Below the pieces are notes generated by a model. The model saw nothing but the letters and a program-made list of their open reading frames with translations. It searched no databases and was not told where the DNA came from. Below are positions 34,350 to 42,175 of a stretch of 42,519 bases of DNA, one piece after another. The DNA is taken from NCBI GenBank assembly GCA_900696485.1, contig CAADGG010000024.1:1-42519 (forward strand), given 5' to 3'. This DNA is from an uncultured Pseudomonadota bacterium (GTDB lineage Bacteria; Myxococcota_A; UBA9160; PR03). A program made the position numbers and the translations under genes. The stretch's first letter is position 1; each line of letters opens with the position of its first letter.

Positions 34350-34367
34350 GTTCAGTTCATCTAAGGT
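34339..34367 (+). promoter_or_regulatory. Possible promoter of the hmuTUV operon
   Basis: TTGACT (34339-34344), 17 bases and TAAGGT (34362-34367) make a moderate promoter facing hmuT. The -35 is good and the -10 weak. It shares the Fur-like box with the leftward promoter. The leader to hmuT would be about 120 bases. Confidence 0.4.
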
Positions 34368-34494
34368 CCGGCTGTTGCCAGCCAGGCGTCTCCCGCCAGC
34401 CAGCTGAAAGTTCCGCGTTTGCCAGGGGTTGCGTAGGCAGCTCCGGTTTCGCGGAAAGCGGGGGAGCAGCGCTCCCTCCTCCTTGGAGCTGGGA

Positions 34495-35493
34495 ATGGCT
34501 GGTCTTCCGGAACCCATCGCCCGCCAGAAGCACTCCCCCGCCGGCACCCCGAACGGCTGCGCAGCCCTCTATGGCGGGTTGCAGCTTCGACGGCGGTTCC
34601 GATCGAGTCCTGGGCGACGCGTCCGGCGGCAGCTCGCCCTCGTCCTGCTTCTCCCCGGGCTCGCACTGGTCCCGGCGGCGCCGGCCGCCGAGCCGGCCCG
34701 GCACCGGGTCGCCACGCTGCTGCCGTTCGCAGCCGACGCGTTGGCCCGCATCGACGGACCGTTCACCGTCGTCGCGAGCGTCCGGCGCGATCTCCACGTG
34801 GCGGTCCGCGGCGCCGCGGACCTCGGGACCGCCCACGCCCCGAGCCTCGAGCAGCTCGCCGAAGTCCGGCCCACGCTCGTCATCGCCGACGAGAGTCTCC
34901 ACGCTGTGCAGGCGCCCCGCCTCGGCATCGACGGCGCCGCCGTGATGCTGCTCGACACGCGTTCGGTCGCGGCGACGCTCGCCGGACTCGACGCCGTCGG
35001 CGCGCGGATCGGCGCCGCCGACGCCATGCGCCGAGAGACCGACGCCGTCCGGAGTCAGCTCGCGGCGTTGGTCCGCCCCGAACCGCTCCCGACACTCGCG
35101 CTGTTCGGGGCGCCGGGCTCGTTCCTCGTGCTGACCGGACGGACGTGGCTCGGTGACCTGCTGGCGAGGCTCGGCTATCGGAACCTGGGGGACGCGGTCG
35201 GCGGAGACGAGCGCTTCCCGGGGCTGCTGGCGCTGTCGGACGAAAGACTCTCGACACTGCGGCCGGAACTGCTGCTGCTCGTCGCACACGGCGATCCGGC
35301 GGCCATTGCGGCGGGTTTCACGGATCGGACGGCGCGCGGCGGTCCGTGGCAGGGGCTGCGGCGCTCGGCGACGCGCGGCGTGCATGTGCTCGATCCAGAG
35401 CTGTTCGCCGCGAATCCGGGCCTTCGTCTCGGGCAGGCCGCAGAAGCCCTGCGCGCGCTCGCCCATCCCGTGGCGAGCGGGGCCGCCCGGTGA
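34495..35493 (+). CDS. hmuT: Heme ABC transporter substrate-binding protein
   Basis: This periplasmic BtuF/HmuT-type binding protein (332 residues from this start) receives heme from the receptor and passes it to HmuUV. The body has the two-lobed pattern: RVATLLPFAADALARI, the EQLAEVRPTLVIAD block, a linking helix around 165-200 and ALFGAPGSFLVLTGRTWLGDLL. The start is uncertain. ATG at 34495 has TTGGAG six bases upstream but gives an unusually long basic n-region before the signal core ALVLLLPGLALVPAAPAA; TTG at 34579 would give a normal signal peptide with a poor ribosome site. The stop overlaps the hmuU start (GTGA). First gene of the rightward transporter operon. Confidence 0.85.
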   Translation: MAGLPEPIARQKHSPAGTPNGCAALYGGLQLRRRFRSSPGRRVRRQLALVLLLPGLALVPAAPAAEPARHRVATLLPFAADALARIDGPFTVVASVRRDLHVAVRGAADLGTAHAPSLEQLAEVRPTLVIADESLHAVQAPRLGIDGAAVMLLDTRSVAATLAGLDAVGARIGAADAMRRETDAVRSQLAALVRPEPLPTLALFGAPGSFLVLTGRTWLGDLLARLGYRNLGDAVGGDERFPGLLALSDERLSTLRPELLLLVAHGDPAAIAAGFTDRTARGGPWQGLRRSATRGVHVLDPELFAANPGLRLGQAAEALRALAHPVASGAAR

Positions 35494-36512
35494 ATTTCGC
35501 GGGAATCCGCTGGCGCACCGGCGCGATCGTGTCACCCGGGCCGGGCTCCTGGACGCTGCTGCTGGCGATCGCGCTGCTCGGATCCGCCGCGCTCGCCGCG
35601 AGCGTCGGCGCCGTCGACGTCTCGTTGTTCGACGCGCTTCGGACCGCCTGGCATCCGGAGCTCGAACTCTCGCCGGTGTTGCGCGACGTCCGCCTGCCCC
35701 GCGTCGCGGCCGGCGCCGCAGTCGGGGCAGCCCTCGCCGTAGCCGGCGCAGTGCTCCAGACGGCGCTGCGCAATCCGCTCGCGGACGCGGGTCTCGTCGG
35801 CGTGACCGCCGGCGCCGGCCTCGCCGCCCTGCTCGCCATCCTGTTCTTCCCAGCGCTGCCGGCGCTGGTCCCGATGCTGGCCTTTGCCGGCGGCTTGTCG
35901 GCAGTCAGCGCCGTCGTCGCGCTCGGCTTCCGGCACCGCGGGCTGCGCGCCGGCCCGCTGCGTCTGGTGCTGTCCGGTGTCGCCATCCAGGCCGTCGGCT
36001 TCGCCGGCGTCGCCCTGCTGAGCTTCCTGTACGCGGACCGCGCGCCGTCGTTCGCCGCGTTCCTGGTCGGCTCGCTGAACGGACTCGGCTGGCGCGATGC
36101 CGCGTTGGTCACCGTCCCCACCGTCCTCGGCCTCGGCGTCTCGGCGCTCGCGATCCGGCCCCTCGACGTGCTGCTACTCGACGACGCCACGGCCGGCGGC
36201 CTCGGCGTCTCGGTCCGGCGGGCGCGGCTCGCGGCGGCGACCCTCGCTGCCTGGCTTGCGGCGGCCGCCGTCTCGGTCGCCGGTCTCGTTGGCTTCGTCG
36301 GCCTCGTCGTCCCGAACGCGCTGCGGCTCCTGGTCGGACCCGGGCACCGGGCGCTGCTGCCGGCCTCCGCGCTCGGCGGCGCAGCACTGGTTCTGCTGGC
36401 CGACACGGCGGCGCGTACGGTCGTCGCGCCGATCGAGTTGCCGGTCGGCGCGCTGCTGGCGCTGCTCGGCGGCCCGTACTTCCTGGTGATCCTGTGGCGG
36501 AAGCTCCCGTGA
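35490..36512 (+). CDS. hmuU: Heme ABC transporter permease (FecCD family)
   Basis: This 340-residue permease has about nine to ten hydrophobic helices and the family landmarks RLPRVAAGAAVGAALAVAG, LQTALRNPLADAGLVGVTAGAG near the N-terminus, FLVGSLNGLGW and GFVGLVVPNALRLLVGPGHR toward the C-terminus; the last is the loop that contacts the ATPase. It forms the inner-membrane channel for heme with HmuV and HmuT. The start is GTG at 35490, overlapping the hmuT stop by four bases. The stop overlaps hmuV in the same way. Confidence 0.93.
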   Translation: MNFAGIRWRTGAIVSPGPGSWTLLLAIALLGSAALAASVGAVDVSLFDALRTAWHPELELSPVLRDVRLPRVAAGAAVGAALAVAGAVLQTALRNPLADAGLVGVTAGAGLAALLAILFFPALPALVPMLAFAGGLSAVSAVVALGFRHRGLRAGPLRLVLSGVAIQAVGFAGVALLSFLYADRAPSFAAFLVGSLNGLGWRDAALVTVPTVLGLGVSALAIRPLDVLLLDDATAGGLGVSVRRARLAAATLAAWLAAAAVSVAGLVGFVGLVVPNALRLLVGPGHRALLPASALGGAALVLLADTAARTVVAPIELPVGALLALLGGPYFLVILWRKLP

Positions 36513-37315
36513 GCGGCGCCCGCCTCGAAGCCACGCGGCTGCACTTGCGCCACGCACAGGCCGATCGCGATGCCGTCCGCGACGTCACGCTCGCCGTCGC
36601 GCCGGGCGAGATCGTCGCGCTGGTCGGCCCGAACGGCTCCGGGAAGTCGACGCTGCTGGCCGGACTGGCGCGCGAGATCGCGCCGCGCGCCGGCCGCGTG
36701 TGTTTCGACGGCACGCCGCTCGAGCGATGGCCGCGCCGGCGCCTCGCGCGACGGGTGGCGCGGCTGCCGCAGGATCCCGCCGTGCCGGAGGGCCTGACGG
36801 TCGCCGGGTTGGTGGCGAACGGGCGCCACCCACACGTCGCGCCACTCGCGGCGTTCTCCACGCGCGACCACGCGGCCGTGCGCGAGGCGCTGGCGGCGAT
36901 GGAACTCGGAGACCTGCGCACGCGCCCGCTCGAGACGCTCTCGGGCGGCGAGCGACGGCGCGCGTGGATCGCGATGGTGCTCGCGCAGGAGCCCGAGCTG
37001 TTGCTGCTCGACGAGCCGACCGCCGCCCTCGATCTGCGCCACCAGTGGGAGGTGCTCGAGTTCCTGGCGCGCGCCAACCGCGAGCGCGGGCTCACGATCG
37101 TGGTGTCGCTGCACGATCTCGAGCAGGCCGCCGGTCTGGCGCATCGGCTCGCGATCCTGCACCGCGGGCGGCTCTACGCCGCCGGCGCGCCGGAGCGCTG
37201 CCTCGGCGAAGAGATGCTGCGCGACGTCTTCGCCGTGGACGCCAGGGTCGGCAAGGACGACGGACGGCTCACGCTCCGCGTCCGCGGACCCGGCGATCCG
37301 CTGCGCAGTCTGTAG
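36509..37315 (+). CDS. hmuV: Heme ABC transporter ATP-binding protein
   Basis: This 268-residue ATPase powers heme import with HmuU. Walker A GPNGSGKST lies at 40-48, the Q-loop at RLPQDPAVPEGLTV, the signature LSGGERRRAW near 142-151, Walker B LLLLDEPTAALD near 164-175 and the switch His in VSLHDLEQA. The start is GTG at 36509, overlapping the hmuU stop. It is followed after nine bases by the unrecognised 211-residue gene, whose AGGAGA ribosome site begins inside the hmuV stop codon, so the two are clearly in one operon. Confidence 0.93.
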   Translation: MSGARLEATRLHLRHAQADRDAVRDVTLAVAPGEIVALVGPNGSGKSTLLAGLAREIAPRAGRVCFDGTPLERWPRRRLARRVARLPQDPAVPEGLTVAGLVANGRHPHVAPLAAFSTRDHAAVREALAAMELGDLRTRPLETLSGGERRRAWIAMVLAQEPELLLLDEPTAALDLRHQWEVLEFLARANRERGLTIVVSLHDLEQAAGLAHRLAILHRGRLYAAGAPERCLGEEMLRDVFAVDARVGKDDGRLTLRVRGPGDPLRSL

Positions 37316-37324
37316 GAGACGACG

Positions 37325-37960
37325 ATGTTCCGACGTGCTTCGGGCCGACCGCGACCGCTGCCCCGCGAGTTCCTCGACTGGCAGGTGGCGCTGCGCCGCC
37401 ACACGATGGAGGAACGCCATGGTGCGCCGCATGCCGGCGTCGCGCCGCTCGTCACCGTCCATCGGCCGGGACCGGGTCCTGGATTCCTCAGCAGCTCGGT
37501 GATCTGCGGCCTGCTCCCCCATCCGGAGCAGCTCGCGCGCAAGACGGAGGAGTTCCGGAGCCTCTACGAGTCCGGCCTCGAGGCAGGCGCACGCGCCGTC
37601 TACGACCGGGGCATCCAGTACTTCCGGGACTACTACCGCAGCGCCGACGACTTCGATCCCGACAGCCTGACGACGCTGCTGCCGGAGAAGACGCCGCTGG
37701 CCGAGGCGCTGCGTGCGGACCCACGCTGCGCGCTCGTCTTCTTCGTCTTCGATCTCACCGACCGCAGCGAGATCGGCCGGCTGCGCTGCCTGCAGCTCGA
37801 CGGCTTCGCCGAGCTGCTCGACGCCGGACCCGTCTACGACAACGTGCTGTGGCACAACGCACTGTTCCACGGTGTCGTCGACGACCACGTCGTGATCCGT
37901 TTTCGACACGAAGCCAGCTTCGACACGCGCTTCGGCGCGATGGAGCCGATCGTGTCCTGA
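37325..37960 (+). CDS. Unrecognised 211-residue protein of the heme transport operon
   Basis: I do not recognise this protein. It has no signal peptide or membrane helix and should be cytoplasmic. The N-terminal part is rich in Arg and His (RRHTMEERHGAPH, residues 24-36). The middle has SSSVICGLLPHPEQL (57-70) and aromatic clusters YFRDYYR (99-105). The C-terminal half is well packed and beta-rich: ALVFFVFDLTD (136-146) and DNVLWHNALFHGVVDDHVVI (172-191). Nine His (26, 32, 36, 46, 66, 177, 182, 188, 195) could bind heme or metal. ATG at 37325 has AGGAGA seven bases upstream. Being directly behind hmuV suggests a role in cytoplasmic heme handling. It does not resemble HugZ/HutZ, HemS or HutX. 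Confidence 0.8.
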   Translation: MFRRASGRPRPLPREFLDWQVALRRHTMEERHGAPHAGVAPLVTVHRPGPGPGFLSSSVICGLLPHPEQLARKTEEFRSLYESGLEAGARAVYDRGIQYFRDYYRSADDFDPDSLTTLLPEKTPLAEALRADPRCALVFFVFDLTDRSEIGRLRCLQLDGFAELLDAGPVYDNVLWHNALFHGVVDDHVVIRFRHEASFDTRFGAMEPIVS

Positions 37961-38106
37961 GTTCTCGTTCGTTTCGGGCAGGGCCTTCGATTCCTCACGA
38001 GCGCAGGCCCATCGCCCGGACTGCCCGCCAGCCCCATGGGGCCAGCCAGTCGATCGGAAGGGGAGGATGCGCTCGTGAATCAACGATCCACCAGGAGTAC
38101 ACACAG

Positions 38107-38802
38107 ATGCGATCAAGACTGGCACTCATCACGGGTTTGGCAGGAGCATGGCTGAGCGCGGGGACGGCCTCCGCACTCACGACGCTGCCGTTCACCGAGG
38201 ACTTCGCGACCGACGTGGCCGGCTGGGAGGATTCCTTCGGGGCACCGCTCGCGTTCCAGCCGAGCGGCGGCCCCGACGGATCGAGCTTCGCGTCGTCGGA
38301 CTTCAACTTCTTCGGCTTCTCGAGCGCATTCGGCGGCGGCCCGGTGACATTCCGGGGCAACGACTCGGACGACGCCAGCGGGGACGCCTTCGTCGGCGAC
38401 TGGCTCGCGGCCGGCGTGCAGCAGGTCTCGGTGTTCGTGCGGCAGGAGACCGGCGTCGACCTCACGGTCTTCCTGCGCGTGGCCACGGCGTTCAACTTCC
38501 CGGGTGCCGTCTTCGACAACCCGACGCTGGTTCCGTCGGGCCAGTGGACGCAGCTGAACTTCGACATCGACCCGAACAGCCCCCTGTGCACCGGGGAAGC
38601 GGTGACGTGCGCGGAAGCGCTCGCGAACGTCGGCAATCTGCAGTTCGGCACCAGCGCCCCGCTCGCGCTGACCGAGGTCGACCAGGCGTTCCTGCTCGGC
38701 CTCGACCAGGTGACGATCACCGCCGTACCGGAACCGGGCACGACGGGGTTGCTCGCCACCGGCCTGGCTGGCCTCGCCGCGCTCGGCCGGCGCCGGCGCT
38801 GA
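38107..38802 (+). CDS. PEP-CTERM surface protein downstream of hmuTUV
   Basis: This is a 231-residue exported protein. The signal peptide (MRSRLALITGLAGAWLSAGTASA) is followed by an acidic beta-rich domain of the choice-of-anchor kind: LPFTEDFATDVAGWEDSFG at the start, then SVFVRQETGVDLTVFLRVAT and WTQLNFDID. It ends in a textbook PEP-CTERM tail: VPEPG, the hydrophobic LLATGLAGLAAL and GRRRR. Two cysteines (LCTGEAVTCAE) may form a disulfide. ATG at 38107 has AGGAG about eleven bases upstream. It lies 146 bases after the unknown gene and just before a strong hairpin. An exosortase, expected elsewhere in the genome, would process it. Its ligand is unknown. Confidence 0.85.
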   Translation: MRSRLALITGLAGAWLSAGTASALTTLPFTEDFATDVAGWEDSFGAPLAFQPSGGPDGSSFASSDFNFFGFSSAFGGGPVTFRGNDSDDASGDAFVGDWLAAGVQQVSVFVRQETGVDLTVFLRVATAFNFPGAVFDNPTLVPSGQWTQLNFDIDPNSPLCTGEAVTCAEALANVGNLQFGTSAPLALTEVDQAFLLGLDQVTITAVPEPGTTGLLATGLAGLAALGRRRR

Positions 38803-38808
38803 TCCGGC

Positions 38809-38849
38809 GGCGACGGGGTCGGCCCCACCGCGGGGCCGGCCCCGTCGCC
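38809..38849 (+). terminator. Long hairpin ending the hmuTUV/PEP-CTERM unit
   Basis: A 10-bp perfect outer stem (38809-38818 with 38840-38849), one T-G pair and a 7-bp inner stem close a 5-base loop, beginning six bases after the stop. There is no U-run, but the stem is very stable. The following 246 bases to hutW show no clear gene or promoter. Confidence 0.65.
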
Positions 38850-39095
38850 CGACGATCTGCGCGGTGCGCGTCCGGCTCTCGCGGCCGGGCCGTGCGCGCC
38901 CTTTCCCACTGTGCCGAATGCCGCCCCGCCGCCGTGCCGGCGGCCGGTTCCGATGGAGACACCCGATGCGCGCAACCGCCCTCACGCTTCCCCCGCGCGG
39001 CCGAGCCGACACGGCCTCGTTCCCGCGGAGCCGAACACGCTGTCGAGTCGGCGCGCCCGATCGGGCCGCGGCCGCCGCCCGGAGGTCGTCCCGCG

Positions 39096-40547
39096 ATGCC
39101 TGAGCACGCGACGGAATTGCACACACCGGCGTGGCCCACCGCGCGATCCGCACGGACCGGCCGGCGCCCGATCGAAGACTTCTTCGCCCGCGTGGGCTCA
39201 GACCCGCTCGCCGCGGCCTTTCCCGATGCGCGCCGCGCGCACCCGCCGATGCGCGCGCGGGCGGTCCCCGAGCCTGACGTTCCGCTGCACTGGGAACGGC
39301 TGCTCGCGCAGCCGCGCCGCCAGCGCGGCACCGCCTATGTCCACGTGCCGTTCTGCGAGAACCACTGCCTGTTCTGTGGCTTCTACCGCCATCCCTGGCG
39401 GGAGGACGCCGGCGCTCCGTACGTCGACCAGGTGATCGCGCAGGTCGCCTCGCTGCGACAGCGAGCGGTGCTCGAAGGTCCTCCGCTACGCGCGCTGTAT
39501 CTCGGCGGCGGGACTCCGACGGCACTCTCGGCGCGCGACATCGCCCGGCTCGTCGAGGCGCTGCGCGAGGGCCTGCCGCTCGCGCCCGACTGCGAGATCA
39601 CGCTCGAAGGCCGGATCTGGAGCTTCACCGCCGACAAGGTGCGCGCGGCCTTCGGTGCCGGTGTGAACCGCATCTCGCTCGGCGTGCAGACCTTCGACGA
39701 GCGCTTGCGCCGCGCCCTCGGCCGCAAGGCGAGCCGCGCCGAGGTGATCCACTGCCTCGAGCAGCTCGTCGCTACCGATGCCGGCGCGATCGTCATCGAT
39801 CTGCTCTACGGCTTGCCGAACCAGACGCCGGAGCTGTGGGCCGCCGATCTCGCCACCGTGACGGCGCTCGGGCTCGACGGGCTCGATCTCTACGGACTCA
39901 ACCTGATCCCCGGGACGCCGCTGCTGTCGGCCGTCGCGAGCGGAAAGCTCGTGCCGATCGGTCACGCCGAGCTCGGGCGCTTCTACGCGGCCGGGGCCGA
40001 GGCGCTCGACCGCGCCGGCTGGCTGCCGATCTCGACGACCCATTGGCGCCGTGGGGTTCGCGAACGGTCGATCTACAACTACGAGGCCAAGACCGGCGCC
40101 GATCTGCTGGCCTTCGGCGCCGGCGCCGGCGGCAGCCTCGGAGGCACGGGCTTCCTGTTGGTCTCGGACCTCGCCGACTATGCCCGCTGCATCGACACGA
40201 GCTCGTGTCCTGCCGTCGCGATCACCGAGGCCGCTCCGAACGCTGCGCTGCACGATGCCATCCGCCAGGGCATGGAGCGCGGCCGGCTCGCCCCCGACGC
40301 GCCGGCACGCCTGTGTCGCGAACGTACCGGCACCGATTTCCTCGCCCTCGTCGAACCGCTTCTCGCCCAGTGGCAGGAGGCCGGGCTCCTGACGCGGCAC
40401 CACGACTTCTACGACCTCACGCTGGCGGGCCGCTTCTGGCAGGTGCAGATGACGTCCCGCCTCACCGACTGGATCGATCAGGAACTCAGCCTGCGATCCG
40501 CACCCAGGGAAGGAGACCGAGATGACCGGACCCGACACGATGCGTGA
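39096..40547 (+). CDS. hutW: Radical SAM heme-degradation protein HutW/ChuW family
   Basis: This 483-residue radical SAM enzyme of the HemN-like group is annotated in the family as heme anaerobic degradation methyltransferase: ChuW opens the heme ring without oxygen and releases iron. The cluster motif CENHCLFC gives Cys87, Cys91 and Cys94, and VPFCENHCLFCGFYRHPW is typical of HutW. SAM-binding segments follow: LYLGGGTPTALS, NRISLGVQTFD and IDLLYGLPNQT. ATG at 39096 has GGAGG about ten bases upstream. The 3-prime end overlaps hutX by 26 bases, so the two are translationally linked. The upstream gap (38850-39095) holds only a doubtful 45-codon frame. Confidence 0.9.
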   Translation: MPEHATELHTPAWPTARSARTGRRPIEDFFARVGSDPLAAAFPDARRAHPPMRARAVPEPDVPLHWERLLAQPRRQRGTAYVHVPFCENHCLFCGFYRHPWREDAGAPYVDQVIAQVASLRQRAVLEGPPLRALYLGGGTPTALSARDIARLVEALREGLPLAPDCEITLEGRIWSFTADKVRAAFGAGVNRISLGVQTFDERLRRALGRKASRAEVIHCLEQLVATDAGAIVIDLLYGLPNQTPELWAADLATVTALGLDGLDLYGLNLIPGTPLLSAVASGKLVPIGHAELGRFYAAGAEALDRAGWLPISTTHWRRGVRERSIYNYEAKTGADLLAFGAGAGGSLGGTGFLLVSDLADYARCIDTSSCPAVAITEAAPNAALHDAIRQGMERGRLAPDAPARLCRERTGTDFLALVEPLLAQWQEAGLLTRHHDFYDLTLAGRFWQVQMTSRLTDWIDQELSLRSAPREGDRDDRTRHDA

Positions 40548-41049
40548 TGACACGCGGAACCGACTCCATGCCGCGATCGCCGAGAAACCCAGCGCACCGC
40601 TCGAAGAGATCGCCGCGCAAGCGGGCACGACCGTCGCCGACGTGGTGCACGCGTTGCCCGGCGGCGCCGCCGTCTGCGTCTCCGGCGACCGCTTCGTCGA
40701 CGTGATGACAGACATCGCCGGCTGGGGAGAGATCACGTTCATCGTCAACACCGGCGACGTGATCCTCGAAGCCAAGGGCGAGCTGCCGTCCGGCAAGACC
40801 GGACGCGGGTTCTTCAATCTGCACGGCAAGCCGATCGCCGGACACCTGAAGGCCGATGCCTGTGGCATGATCGCGTTCGTCACACGCAAGCTGTTCGGAT
40901 CCGACACGTGTTCGGTCCAGATGTATGCCCACGCGGGACATTGCCTGTTCAAGATCTATCTCGGCCGGGACGCGGAAGGCCGGCTGCGTCCCGACCAGAT
41001 CGCGCGCTTCGAAGCCCTGCGCGACCGTCTCGCGGCGGAGGCCGCCTGA
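40522..41049 (+). CDS. hutX: Heme utilisation cytosolic carrier protein HutX
   Basis: This 175-residue HutX/HuvX-family protein binds heme in the cytoplasm and delivers it to a degrading enzyme, here presumably HutW. It shows the family pattern GGAAVCVSGDRFVDVM, WGEITFIVNTGDVILEAKG and a GRGFFNLHG region, followed by IAFVTRKLFGSDTCSVQMYA and GHCLFKIYLGRD. ATG at 40522 has AAGGAG about eight bases upstream, inside the end of hutW. The usual partner HutZ (heme oxygenase-like) is absent from the window, so the anaerobic HutW route may be the main one. The next gene begins one base after its stop. Confidence 0.93.
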   Translation: MTGPDTMRDDTRNRLHAAIAEKPSAPLEEIAAQAGTTVADVVHALPGGAAVCVSGDRFVDVMTDIAGWGEITFIVNTGDVILEAKGELPSGKTGRGFFNLHGKPIAGHLKADACGMIAFVTRKLFGSDTCSVQMYAHAGHCLFKIYLGRDAEGRLRPDQIARFEALRDRLAAEAA

Positions 41050-41050
41050 C

Positions 41051-41950
41051 ATGACGATCGCACCGATCGCACCCTCGGCGCGACATCTCTTCTGCTTCGG
41101 CTGCGGCTATACGGCCCGGGTCCTGGCCCGCACCGTCCTGGCCGAAGGCGGGCGCGTCTCCGGCACGTGCCGGAACGACGACGGCGTGGCCGCCCTCGAA
41201 CACGACGGCATCTGCGGGCATCGTTTCGACGGGAGTGGGCCGCTCGACGCCCGGGTCTTCGCGGGCGTGACGGATCTGCTCGTATCGATCCCGCCGGGAC
41301 CCGAGGGCGATGGCGTGCTCGCCTGGCACGCGCAGATGCTGGCGGGGTGCGCGAGCCTCGGCTGGATCGGACTGCTCTCGACGACCGGAGTCTATGGCGA
41401 CTGCGGCGGCGCCTGGATCGATGAGAGCCAGCCGCTCGCGCCGCGGACCGACGCGAACCGCTGGCGGGTCGCTGCCGAGACGAGCTGGCGGAACTTCGGG
41501 GAGGAGGCGCGCAAACCGGTGCAGGTGTTCCGCCTGCCCGGCATCTACGGCCCCGGTCGCTCGCCGTTCGATCCGCTGCGCGCCGGCGTCGCGCAGCGGA
41601 TCGTGAAACCGGGGCAGGTCTTCAATCGCATCCACGTGGACGACATCGCCGCGGCGCTGCGCGCCGCCATGGATCGACCCGCGGCCGGCCCGATCTTTCA
41701 CCTGGCCGATGACGAGCCGACACCGGCGGATCACGTGCTCTCCCATGCGGCCGGCTTGCTCGGCCTCGCGCCGCCGCCCGAGGTGCCGATCGACGCGGCG
41801 GGCCTGTCGCCGATGGCCCTGCATTTCTACGCCGAGTGCAAGCGGCTCGAAAACGACCGCATGAAGGCCGAACTCGGCATCGTGCTGCGCCATCCGACCT
41901 ATCGCGAAGGACTCGCCGCGATCCTCGAAGCCGAAGGCGCGGGCGGCTGA
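41051..41950 (+). CDS. NAD(P)-binding epimerase-like protein (YeeZ type)
   Basis: This is a 299-residue extended short-chain dehydrogenase-type protein. A Rossmann start LFCFGCGYTARVLART (about 13-28), with FGCGYTA in place of the usual GxxGxxG pattern, is followed by LLSTTGVYGDCGGAWIDE (the Ser/Thr and Tyr region) and RLPGIYGPGRSPFDPLRAG, with HVDDIA near the C-terminal third. YeeZ-like proteins are widespread and mostly uncharacterised; a sugar-nucleotide or other reductase role is possible. ATG at 41051 follows the hutX stop by one base, so it belongs to the hut unit by position, although the link to heme is not established. The 225 bases after it hold a weak 5-bp stem (41958-41971) and no gene. 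Confidence 0.82.
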   Translation: MTIAPIAPSARHLFCFGCGYTARVLARTVLAEGGRVSGTCRNDDGVAALEHDGICGHRFDGSGPLDARVFAGVTDLLVSIPPGPEGDGVLAWHAQMLAGCASLGWIGLLSTTGVYGDCGGAWIDESQPLAPRTDANRWRVAAETSWRNFGEEARKPVQVFRLPGIYGPGRSPFDPLRAGVAQRIVKPGQVFNRIHVDDIAAALRAAMDRPAAGPIFHLADDEPTPADHVLSHAAGLLGLAPPPEVPIDAAGLSPMALHFYAECKRLENDRMKAELGIVLRHPTYREGLAAILEAEGAGG

Positions 41951-42175
41951 GTCCTTCCGCTCGGCAGAGCGAAGCGTGGGTGGGTCGTTGCTCATGCGAA
42001 CCGAGTCGAGCCTCTGACAACCGCGATGAGGGCCATGCAAATGTCTGCGACTTGCTTGCCATTCCCAACCCTCCTTGGCTGAGAGGGTGGAGGCGTGGTA
42101 GCCCGGGCGAAACCTGAGGTGGGGATGTCCCGCCGGCTGTTGATCTTCTCTGAGCGGCGGCTCCGGTAAGTGACG

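Noticed and set aside
34350..34494. Cobalamin riboswitch before the BtuF-like binding protein
   Set aside because: I do not see the conserved B12-box or core segments. HemP, HutW and HutX nearby point to heme rather than cobalamin.
35318..38125. Very long open frame on the minus strand (935 codons) opposite the hmu genes
   Set aside because: High GC suppresses stop codons in the antisense frames. The plus strand encodes HmuU, HmuV and the 211-residue gene with clear motifs and overlapping stops; the minus frame has low-complexity Arg/Ala/Pro composition.
38966..39103. Possible 45-codon leader gene before hutW
   Set aside because: It has an ATG with a GGAGA site, but composition is Arg/Ala-rich, there is no known leader motif, and its frame looks like chance in GC-rich DNA.
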